Shown in pieces: positions 1-5,281 of a stretch of DNA of 7,556 nt (position 1 is its first letter; every line of letters begins with the position of its first letter). The notes under the pieces are model-generated. The model saw nothing but the letters and a program-made list of their open reading frames with translations. It was not told the origin of the DNA and made no database searches. Location: assembly GCA_002898115.1 (NCBI GenBank), contig BDTL01000245.1, positions 1-7,556 on the forward strand. Reading direction: 5' to 3'. The position numbers were made by a program, and so were the translations under genes. This DNA is from a bacterium BMS3Bbin02 (lineage in GTDB: Bacteria > Actinomycetota > Acidimicrobiia > Spongiisociales > UBA5794).

Positions 1-1
1 T

Positions 2-607
2 CTCTTCTCCCCGGTCGGTCTCATCAATGCACGCATGTACGAATCAATCGGAATCCTCGTCATAGGCGCGTTTGCTATTTCGATGGGTACCGCCGCTCTT
101 GCCGGCGAAGAGGACAAGGGCACCATGGAGATGCTGTTGATGCAGCCGATTTCGCGGCGCTCAATTGTCCTACAGAAACACGCTGCGATGATCGTCTTGC
201 TCATCGTCATGAACACGTTTCTCGTGGTTGTCCTGTTTGCGGGAAACCCGGTCCTCGATAGCCTCCTGTCTGTGCGGGGGATTCTTGCCGCCAACGTCGG
301 TGCAACTCTTGTCGGCTTTTTTTTCGGGTCCCTTGCCCTCGCCGTTGGTGGAGTGACCGGCAAGCGGGGCATGACCACCGGCATCTCGGCGGGTTATCTC
401 GCCGCGGCGTTCTTCTTCAACGGTATTGCGAACATTGTTGACGGCCTGAAATGGACGCAGAAGTTAACCCCGTTCCACTGGTTTACCCGCACGGACCCAC
501 TCGCCAACGGGTTCCCCATGGGTGATTTCACGGTGCTCCTACTAGCCGGGGTAGTTCTTATGGCCATAGGCTTGTGGGGCTTCGAACGGCGCGATGTGGT
601 GGTGTAG
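2..607 (+). CDS. ABC-2 type transporter permease, C-terminal part (5' end outside window)
   Basis: Membrane subunit of an ABC exporter, working with a separate ATPase that is presumably encoded upstream of the window. The frame is open from base 2, so the first in-frame ATG (35) is probably internal and the gene is truncated by the window edge. Counting from that ATG, hydrophobic segments lie at about residues 6-23, 49-70, 83-105, 113-135 and 165-183. After the first comes the cytoplasmic signature AGEEDKGTMEMLLMQPISR (23-41), which is typical of ABC-2 permeases (ExxxGTxExLLxxPxSR). The protein ends in a short charged tail, FERRDVVV, and a TAG stop. The substrate cannot be told from this fragment; drug, lipid or peptide export are all possible. 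An 80-bp gap separates it from the next gene, which appears to have its own promoter. Confidence 0.85.
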   Translation, partial: LFSPVGLINARMYESIGILVIGAFAISMGTAALAGEEDKGTMEMLLMQPISRRSIVLQKHAAMIVLLIVMNTFLVVVLFAGNPVLDSLLSVRGILAANVGATLVGFFFGSLALAVGGVTGKRGMTTGISAGYLAAAFFFNGIANIVDGLKWTQKLTPFHWFTRTDPLANGFPMGDFTVLLLAGVVLMAIGLWGFERRDVVV

Positions 608-631
608 CGTCGATCAAGATGCGGCTGGCGG

Positions 632-645
632 ATCACCTGAGTGAT
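632..645. repeat. short inverted repeat between permease and CDF gene
   Basis: ATCAC (632-636) and GTGAT (641-645) form a 5-bp stem with a CTGA loop, extendable by GGC/GCC (627-629, 647-649) across a bulge. It lies after the permease stop and just upstream of the putative CDF promoter. It could be a weak terminator for the upstream gene or an operator half-site pair. No U-run follows, so the role is unassigned. Confidence 0.3.
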
Positions 646-674
646 TGCCGAGTAGCTCGCTGGGGAAAACCTTC

Positions 675-680
675 TAACCT
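675..680 (+). promoter_or_regulatory. putative -10 element of a leaderless CDF transcript
   Basis: TAACCT fits the TANNNT consensus and ends 7 nt before the ATG at 688, so transcription would start at or next to the start codon. No Shine-Dalgarno sequence sits at a usable distance, which supports a leaderless mRNA. No clear -35 is visible. Confidence 0.45.
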
Positions 681-687
681 TGCGCCC

Positions 688-1599
688 ATGGCTACCGAAT
701 CCAGAAGACTCGTTCTCCTCGCGCTAACCGCGAACATGGGCATTGCCGTGATAAAGGGGGTCGCGTTTGCGATTTCGGGGAGTTCGGCGATGCTCGCGGA
801 GGCTTTCCACTCTGTCGCCGACTCGACGAACCAGCTCTTCCTGCTGCGGGGTCACGCTGCATCTCGGCTCGCCCCCAGCGCTCGTCACCCCTTTGGAAGA
901 GGGAAGGAGGCGTACTTCTGGAGCTTCATGGTTGCCGTGTTTCTCTTTGTCGGAGGAGCGATCTTTGCACTCATTGAGGGCTATCGGCGGGTCGCCAACC
1001 CCCATGAGTCCGAGGGCGGTCTCCTCTTTTCGCTGGGCGTTCTCGGTGTTGCCGCCCTCTTCGAAGGACTCGTTGCCTTTCGGCCGGCAGTGAAGGATTT
1101 CAATACTGCACGTGCCGGTCGGTCGATCGTCACGACCATCCGCGAATCGAAAGACACCGCGCTCATCGTGGTTCTCTTCGAGGATTCCGCTGCGCTTCTT
1201 GGACTTTTCATAGCCGCCACGGGTCTGACTCTTGCGGAAGTCACCGGATGGGCGCAGTGGGACGGTGTTGCCTCCATCATGATTGGTGTGTTGCTCGCGT
1301 CGGTTGCCTGGATACTCGCGTACGAAATGAAGGGTCTCCTTATCGGTGAGAGCACCACTCGGCGAGAGCGATCGCTCATTCGGGCAGCGACGCTCGGTGT
1401 ACCGGCGGTGTCGAGCGTCGGCCGCGTGCTCACGATGCAGCTTTCACCACACGAGATCCTTGTGAATATGGATGTCGAGATTGACGATGACCTGAACGTC
1501 GTGGACGCCGAGCGAACCATCGACGAAATCGAAGCTCGCATTCGCGAACTGGTTCCCGATGCAACACGAATCTTTATTGAACTGGAACCGGCAGAGTGA
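688..1599 (+). CDS. cation diffusion facilitator (CDF) family metal transporter
   Basis: Proton-coupled exporter of divalent metals (Zn, Mn, Fe or Co type) in the cytoplasmic membrane, 303 residues. The N-terminus through TM2 is typical: ISGSSAMLAEAFHSVADSTNQ carries the HxxxD metal pair H41/D45. The HPFGRGKEAYFWSFMVA block (67-83) is the strongly conserved TM2-TM3 loop of the SLC30A9/ZnT9-like branch. TM5 has E165-D166 (VLFEDSAALLG) in place of a simple HxxxD, again like that branch. TM6 contains WDGVASIMIG with D192. The C-terminal cytoplasmic domain (about 215-303) ends in a ferredoxin-like section with DVEIDDDLN. I chose ATG 688 over the upstream in-frame ATG 574, because the extra 38 residues overlap the permease gene, do not look like CDF sequence, and 688 follows a -10-like element. 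Metal specificity is not readable here. Its stop overlaps the thrB start. Confidence 0.9.
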   Translation: MATESRRLVLLALTANMGIAVIKGVAFAISGSSAMLAEAFHSVADSTNQLFLLRGHAASRLAPSARHPFGRGKEAYFWSFMVAVFLFVGGAIFALIEGYRRVANPHESEGGLLFSLGVLGVAALFEGLVAFRPAVKDFNTARAGRSIVTTIRESKDTALIVVLFEDSAALLGLFIAATGLTLAEVTGWAQWDGVASIMIGVLLASVAWILAYEMKGLLIGESTTRRERSLIRAATLGVPAVSSVGRVLTMQLSPHEILVNMDVEIDDDLNVVDAERTIDEIEARIRELVPDATRIFIELEPAE

Positions 1600-2438
1600 T
1601 CGGGAAAGCTACCGCCCCGGCGTCGTCGGCGAATCTCGGCCCCGGTTTCGACTGTCTCGGTCTCGCCCTGGAACTCCGCTGTGCAGTGACCGCCGCAGCA
1701 TCGGACCGATGGGAACTCGAAGAGGGCGGCATGGTCTCCCCGCTTGATCCTGTCGACCTCGTGTTAGCCGCTGCACGCATGGTTGGAGATGAGCCATGTC
1801 GTATCACGATTGCAAACGAGATTCCTCGAGCTCGCGGTCTCGGATCGAGTGCCGCGGTCATTGTTGCAACCGTGGCGGCCGTCATGCGCAGCCGCGGTGT
1901 TGAGCCTGCGGGAGACGACCTGTTTGTGATTGCCAACCGGTTGGAGGGTCATGGAGACAACGCCGGTGCTGCCGTCTTCGGTGGGCTAGTGGCGGCATCG
2001 AGAAACAGTCTCGCCCATCTCGCTCTGCATCCGAGTATTCGGATCGTCGCGGCGATCCCTGACAGTCATCTACGGACTGACGCCGCTCGAGATGTCTTGC
2101 CCGCACAGGTATCTCACCGTGCTGCTGTTCGAAACGTTGGTCGACTGGCGTTTCTCATGGAGGGTCTCCGCACGGGTGATGCAGATATCCTCGCAATGGC
2201 GCGCGGTGACGAGCTCCACGAGTCGTACCGATCAAGTCTGTCTCGCGTGACGGGCGGGCTTATTTCGGCTGCTATCGAGGCCGGAGCGATGCACGCTGCC
2301 TGGAGTGGAGCCGGTCCGACGGCGTTGGCGTTCGCGACTGAGGACACAACGTCTGTCGTCATCGAGGCACTCGAACAAGTGCTGGATGGTGATGGCGAAG
2401 TTCGCCAACTCGCCGTTGCAACGACCGGGTGGACGTAG
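1596..2438 (+). CDS. thrB: homoserine kinase (GHMP kinase family)
   Basis: Cytoplasmic enzyme that phosphorylates L-homoserine with ATP to O-phosphohomoserine, the step before threonine synthase. The 280-residue protein opens with APASSANLGPGFDCLGLAL (8-25), the ThrB N-terminal signature. The GHMP ATP-binding loop PRARGLGSSAA is at 78-87, GHGDNAGAAVFGG at 118-130 matches the GHPDNVAPAxxGG segment, TDAARDVLP (161-169) matches the substrate-binding region, and SGAGPT (237-242) is GHMP motif 3. It is slightly shorter than the usual 300-320 residues. The start is GTG at 1596, overlapping the CDF stop as GTGA, so translation is probably coupled; no strong ribosome binding site is seen. The usual partners hom and thrC are not in the window, so this copy is detached from a classical thr operon or lies at a rearranged site. 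Confidence 0.92.
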   Translation: MIGKATAPASSANLGPGFDCLGLALELRCAVTAAASDRWELEEGGMVSPLDPVDLVLAAARMVGDEPCRITIANEIPRARGLGSSAAVIVATVAAVMRSRGVEPAGDDLFVIANRLEGHGDNAGAAVFGGLVAASRNSLAHLALHPSIRIVAAIPDSHLRTDAARDVLPAQVSHRAAVRNVGRLAFLMEGLRTGDADILAMARGDELHESYRSSLSRVTGGLISAAIEAGAMHAAWSGAGPTALAFATEDTTSVVIEALEQVLDGDGEVRQLAVATTGWT

Positions 2439-2442
2439 GGCG

Positions 2443-2847
2443 CTAAGGGGTCCCGAACCGCTTCAGCATTGCTCGTGTGATGTGGTCACATGATCGGCGG
2501 TACGTTCCGATGTCGCTGCCGTACGGGTCGGAGACATCTTCTCGTTCATCCAAGCGACTAGCCGGTGTCCCGAGCCGGTGTTGTAGCTCTTGGACCTGCC
2601 GAGCAGTCATCACGTACACCTCGTCCGCCCACTCGACGTCGGCCGCCTTCACCGCAGTCGCAGCGTGATTCGTCACCTGTGAGCCTGCGGCACCGAGGGT
2701 AACGGCAACGTGTTCCGCGGCTCGCGAGCCGGTACGCACCGCCAGACCCCGGCTCCGCCACACATGACGCGGGTACAGGTACTTACCGAGAGCTTCTGCC
2801 ATCACCGACCTGCACGTATTGCCGTCACAGATCAGCAAGATGTTCAC
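2443..2847 (-). CDS. low-molecular-weight protein phosphatase, YwlE/arginine-phosphatase-like
   Basis: Cytoplasmic LMW-PTP fold phosphatase, 134 residues, using a phosphocysteine intermediate. The P-loop near the N-terminus is C7-DGNTC-R13-S (CX5RS), and the general acid is D107 in DVSDPYG. Residue T11 within the loop is the position where YwlE-type protein-arginine phosphatases carry Thr, while tyrosine-specific members carry Ile or another larger residue. The C-terminal DPYGSDIGTYRRSCDHI also resembles YwlE (DPFGxxxxxYxxTxDEL). The start chosen is GTG at 2847, because the longer in-frame version from 2952 adds 35 residues unlike the family and lies inside the upstream gene. GTG overlaps the TGA of the C26 peptidase gene by 4 bp, so the two are coupled. 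A role in tyrosine dephosphorylation cannot be excluded from sequence alone. Confidence 0.88.
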   Translation of the reverse strand: MNILLICDGNTCRSVMAEALGKYLYPRHVWRSRGLAVRTGSRAAEHVAVTLGAAGSQVTNHAATAVKAADVEWADEVYVMTARQVQELQHRLGTPASRLDEREDVSDPYGSDIGTYRRSCDHITRAMLKRFGTP

Positions 2848-3572
2848 ACCGGCGAGGCATCCGTTACGAGTGCTTCGAAGAGGAGGCGGGAATGTTTGTC
2901 GTCGACCTGGTCCAGATACTCGGGGTGCCACTGCACGGCGATCAACGGCCAACTAGCGTCCTCGTGCTCGATAGCTTCGACGATTCCGTCATCGGAGCGA
3001 CCGACGATCCGGAACCCGTCACCGGGTATGTCCACTGCTTGATGATGAATCGAATTCACGGCGAGGCTCGTGGTCCCGGCGATCTCAGCGATGCGGCATT
3101 CCGGTTCGAGCTGCACTGCCTGGAAGGTCTCTAGGACGGCGTCACCCCTCAGCATGTGCTCGGTTCCGACGGCAGCCGGGATATCGGCGATCAACGTACC
3201 TCCAAAGGCGACGTTGACAACCTGCATTCCGCGACAGATCGCCAGTGTCGGCATCTTCCGCTCGGCAGCTTTGCGAATGAGGCTGATCTCGAACGTGTCG
3301 CGTTCATCGGAGACGCCATAGATCGCGGATGTCAGCGTGCCGCCCCACAGCTCCGGATTGATGTCACCACCGCCGGAGAGCACGAGTCCATCAAGGATGT
3401 CGAGCATCGCATCGATGTCCTCGTACGGAACGGCGGGCAGCGATATCGGGACACCACCGGCGCGTACAACGGCATCTCGATAGGTGTGCTGGAGGGTGTA
3501 GGCATGCGAATCGCCCTGGGAGGTCGTCAGACTTCTCGGGCGAGAGCTAATGCCGATGATCGGCTTGTTCAT
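2844..3572 (-). CDS. class I glutamine amidotransferase-like peptidase C26 (gamma-glutamyl hydrolase type)
   Basis: Predicted cytoplasmic gamma-glutamyl hydrolase of the PuuD/gamma-glutamyl-GABA hydrolase group, 242 residues, the family's normal length. The N-terminus KPIIGISSRPR is typical. The oxyanion region is LVLSGGGDINPELWG (63-77), the nucleophile is C113 in LAICRGMQVVNVAFGG, NSIHHQAV lies at 173-180, and the catalytic His/Glu are H216 and E218 in VQWHPEY. All triad residues are present, so it should be active. Known relatives cleave gamma-glutamyl-GABA or other gamma-glutamyl amides in polyamine and nitrogen catabolism. No other polyamine gene is nearby, so the substrate is open. ATG 3572 is preceded by a -10-like TAGACT rather than a ribosome binding site, suggesting a leaderless transcript. 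The gene is first in a two-gene unit with the LMW phosphatase. Confidence 0.9.
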   Translation of the reverse strand: MNKPIIGISSRPRSLTTSQGDSHAYTLQHTYRDAVVRAGGVPISLPAVPYEDIDAMLDILDGLVLSGGGDINPELWGGTLTSAIYGVSDERDTFEISLIRKAAERKMPTLAICRGMQVVNVAFGGTLIADIPAAVGTEHMLRGDAVLETFQAVQLEPECRIAEIAGTTSLAVNSIHHQAVDIPGDGFRIVGRSDDGIVEAIEHEDASWPLIAVQWHPEYLDQVDDKHSRLLFEALVTDASPV

Positions 3573-3578
3573 TGCGCC

Positions 3579-3584
3579 AGTCTA
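3579..3584 (-). promoter_or_regulatory. putative -10 element of a leaderless C26-peptidase transcript
   Basis: Read on the minus strand this is TAGACT, followed by GGCGCA and then the ATG at 3572. The 6-nt spacing and lack of a Shine-Dalgarno sequence fit leaderless initiation. The element lies at one end of the 240-bp divergent spacer (3573-3812) shared with the bS22 gene. Confidence 0.45.
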
Positions 3585-3717
3585 CGTGGATGAGAGGGGG
3601 ACCACATCGGCCGGTTCTCATGGTCCGCGGCATCACGTGAACCAGGATCAGGCAGCGGTGTTGTTGTCCCAGCGACCGGGCACGGGTCCGGTTCACGGCC
3701 ATTCCGCTGCGCTCAGC

Positions 3718-3733
3718 TTGCGCAATGAGCAAT
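3718..3733. repeat. small palindrome and direct repeat in the divergent spacer
   Basis: TTGCGCAA (3718-3725) is a perfect 8-bp palindrome, and GCAAT is repeated at 3722-3726 and 3729-3733. It sits about 90 bp upstream of the bS22 start, where a regulator could bind. The rest of the spacer 3573-3800 shows no convincing gene; the short reading frames crossing it have no family resemblance. Confidence 0.25.
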
Positions 3734-3800
3734 GTTTCGCGAACCTACAGACGGCAGAGGCTATTTGTCGGCCTCCCGCCACGATTTTTTCGACCGACGT

Positions 3801-3806
3801 AGAGGG
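3801..3806 (+). promoter_or_regulatory. Shine-Dalgarno sequence for bS22
   Basis: AGAGGG ends 6 nt before the ATG at 3813, a good ribosome binding site. It fixes the start of a gene too short for ordinary gene callers. Confidence 0.7.
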
Positions 3807-3812
3807 TATTGA

Positions 3813-3902
3813 ATGGGTTCGCTGATTAAGAAGCGCCGCAAGAAGATGAGCAAGCACAAGTATCGCAAGCGCCTGAAGGCGAACCGGCACAAGCGCAAGT
3901 AG
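3813..3902 (+). CDS. small ribosomal protein bS22 (AURKAIP1/COX24 domain)
   Basis: A 29-residue, extremely basic protein of the AURKAIP1/COX24-domain family, known in mycobacteria as ribosomal protein bS22 and related to mitochondrial mS38. It binds 16S rRNA on the small subunit. The sequence begins MGSLIKKRRKKMSKHKYRK and continues with RLKANRHKRK. The actinobacterial family pattern as I recall it is MGSVIKKRRKRMxKKKHRKxLxxTRxxRR; this copy is a few residues shorter at the C-terminus and has HKYRKRLKANRH where TRVQRR usually occurs. A good Shine-Dalgarno sequence precedes it and a strong hairpin follows the TAG stop, so it is likely a single-gene transcript. It diverges from the C26 peptidase gene. 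Gene callers with a length cutoff would miss it. Confidence 0.88.
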   Translation: MGSLIKKRRKKMSKHKYRKRLKANRHKRK

Positions 3903-3910
3903 CTTTTCTT

Positions 3911-3937
3911 CAAGCCCCAGCGTCATGCTGGGGCTTG
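3911..3937. terminator. strong hairpin, probable (possibly bidirectional) terminator
   Basis: CAAGCCCCAGC (3911-3921) pairs perfectly with GCTGGGGCTTG (3927-3937), an 11-bp GC-rich stem with a 5-nt GTCAT loop. It begins 8 nt after the bS22 stop and lies 38 bp beyond the end of the convergent CopD-like gene. Neither side has a good U-run (TTGGTG on the + side), so termination would rest on the stem, as is common in actinobacteria. Confidence 0.75.
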
Positions 3938-3975
3938 TTGGTGTCCGGGGGCGGAAGCGTTGCCGACTGCGTGTG

Positions 3976-4359
3976 TCAGATCGCCACTGCAAGCCAGAAT
4001 GTCGCAATGCCGAGGATAAGGATCGCTCCCTGGATCGCTCCCCGTACGGCTGGCGATGTTTTCCTTGCCGTGAACTGGTGGAACGCGGTTAGTGCGATCA
4101 TCACCCCGACGACCTGTACCTTCGTTCCGATAGGACTGCCGGTTAACGAGTACCCGAACTTGTTTGCCTGGATCAACCCGGTTACGACGGCTATGGCCAT
4201 GGCCGTCCACGACAATCGACCGAACTGACGAGCTGCCGCCCGAAGAACTTCGATGTCGGCACCGGCCTTTCGCATCGCCGGTACAAGGGCGGCCAGGGTG
4301 ATCAGGCCGCCGGTCCATATGGCGGCGACGAGAAGGTGTATCCAACGTACGGCGTTCAT
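3976..4359 (-). CDS. small CopD-like integral membrane protein
   Basis: A 127-residue membrane protein with four predicted helices (about 5-27, 47-66, 80-97, 106-126). The N-terminus RWIHLLVAAIWTGGL (H8, W15, G17-G18) and the second-helix motif RFGRLSWTAMAIAVVTGLIQA (the first 20 residues start at about R45 and include G61) match the CopD domain pattern (LHxxAAAxWxGG...RFSRLA...TGxxxA). H94 lies at the end of helix 3. CopD-domain proteins are linked to copper uptake or resistance, but many small stand-alone members have no known function. It lies 37 bp downstream of the PAC2 gene in the same direction, at the end of a cluster that begins with csoR and copZ, which makes a copper link plausible. 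Only a weak ribosome binding site (GAAAG, about 7 nt upstream) is visible. Confidence 0.7.
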   Translation of the reverse strand: MNAVRWIHLLVAAIWTGGLITLAALVPAMRKAGADIEVLRAAARQFGRLSWTAMAIAVVTGLIQANKFGYSLTGSPIGTKVQVVGVMIALTAFHQFTARKTSPAVRGAIQGAILILGIATFWLAVAI

Positions 4360-4396
4360 GGGTCAGTCTTTCTTCGTGACAGCAGTTCTGCGCCGT

Positions 4397-5269
4397 CTAC
4401 CGCGAGCTGTCCGGGTTCTGGCGAAGAAAGGTCTCGATCTCGTCAAAGAGCTCTGCGGTGTCGTCAACGGAAGAAGCGACTGCAATGTCGGGGACATCAT
4501 CTTCGCGCTCCAGGTCGGTGATGTATTCGTTGAGGTCTGCTGATGCATCGATGGCGCTTTCGACCCTATCAAGGTATTGGTCCACGACCACGTCGAGATC
4601 ACTCAAGTCCAGGGGAAGCCCGGTGATCTCAACCGTTTTCCGGAGGAGCGCCAGCATGGCCTTGGGGTTCGGACTCGCCGCCAGGTAGTGCGGTGTTGCC
4701 GCCCACAGAGACATAGCGGGAATCCCCACCTCCCGGCAGGCCTCCATGACAACACTCACGATCCCGGTTGGTCCTTCGTAGTTGGAGCCTTCGAGACCGA
4801 AGCGTTCGACACGCTCAGGCTCGGTGGCCACTCCGATGATCGGTGTCGGTTTCCGGTGAGCTACCTGACCGATGAATGCACCGAGAATGATCACCTGCTC
4901 AACGTCGTGTTCGGCGAGGAGTTGCGTGATGATTCGCGCGTAGGTGCGCCAGCGGAAACTTGGTTCATCGCCAGTGACAACAATCAAGTCTTGGGAGTGT
5001 CCAGGGATCTTGACGGCGTGAAACCGCGTAATCGGCCAGGAAAGTGACCGATGTCCGCCATCGCTCGATGTGATGATCGGCCGATGCTGTTGGAAATCGT
5101 AGAACTCGTCCGGATCGATGACGGCGAAGGGCTCCGTTCGTTTCCCGACGTGGAGGGTGTACGTGGCGGCCGCCGAGGCAGCCTCGCACGCGTCGTTCCA
5201 CCCTTCAAATGCGATGACGGCGACAGGTTTGCGAAGGCGCGGCGTGTGGAACTGGCGGACTGAGTTCAT
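4397..5269 (-). CDS. PAC2 family protein (proteasome-assembly-chaperone-like)
   Basis: A 290-residue cytoplasmic protein of the PAC2 family, which is widespread in actinobacteria and archaea and named after a eukaryotic proteasome assembly chaperone. The bacterial function is not established. Diagnostic features are FEGWNDACEAAS (21-32), LIVVTGDEPSFRWRTY (95-110), VIILGAFIGQVAHRKPTPI (126-144), SNYEGPTGI (162-170) and SLWAATPHYLAASPNPKA (187-204). The last 50 residues are acidic (LEREDDVPD, DDTAELFDEIE), and helical. The start at 5269 follows the stop of the MBL/rhodanese gene by only 9 bp and has no Shine-Dalgarno sequence. A TAACGT box 6 nt upstream suggests that an internal leaderless transcript may add to readthrough from the copper operon. 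Whether a proteasome exists in this organism cannot be seen here. Confidence 0.88.
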   Translation of the reverse strand: MNSVRQFHTPRLRKPVAVIAFEGWNDACEAASAAATYTLHVGKRTEPFAVIDPDEFYDFQQHRPIITSSDGGHRSLSWPITRFHAVKIPGHSQDLIVVTGDEPSFRWRTYARIITQLLAEHDVEQVIILGAFIGQVAHRKPTPIIGVATEPERVERFGLEGSNYEGPTGIVSVVMEACREVGIPAMSLWAATPHYLAASPNPKAMLALLRKTVEITGLPLDLSDLDVVVDQYLDRVESAIDASADLNEYITDLEREDDVPDIAVASSVDDTAELFDEIETFLRQNPDSSR

Positions 5270-5275
5270 AGAGGT

Positions 5276-5281
5276 ACGTTA
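5276..5281 (-). promoter_or_regulatory. putative internal -10 element for the PAC2 gene
   Basis: On the minus strand TAACGT (TANNNT) precedes ACCTCT and then the ATG at 5269. It overlaps the TAA stop of the MBL/rhodanese gene. The spacing suits a leaderless start, but the overlap with a stop codon may make the match accidental. Confidence 0.35.

Noticed and set aside
574..687. N-terminal extension of the CDF gene from ATG 574
   Set aside because: Overlaps the permease gene, encodes arginine-rich sequence unlike CDF N-termini, and the 688 start has a -10 box at leaderless spacing.
981..1541. 186-codon minus-strand frame opposite the CDF gene
   Set aside because: Serine/arginine-rich antisense shadow of a clearly recognised gene.
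2848..2952. N-terminal extension of the phosphatase from 2952
   Set aside because: The 35 extra residues lie inside the C26 peptidase gene in another frame, and LMW phosphatases begin a few residues before the CX5R loop.
3573..3812. Possible tRNA, riboswitch or small RNA in the divergent spacer
   Set aside because: No cloverleaf, T-loop GTTCRA with paired stems or known riboswitch core could be found by eye; only a small palindrome is visible.
3550..4007. Reading frames crossing the spacer (3550-3825 on + and 3693-4007 on -)
   Set aside because: No family resemblance, overlapping real genes or the terminator hairpin, and no ribosome binding sites; regarded as chance frames.
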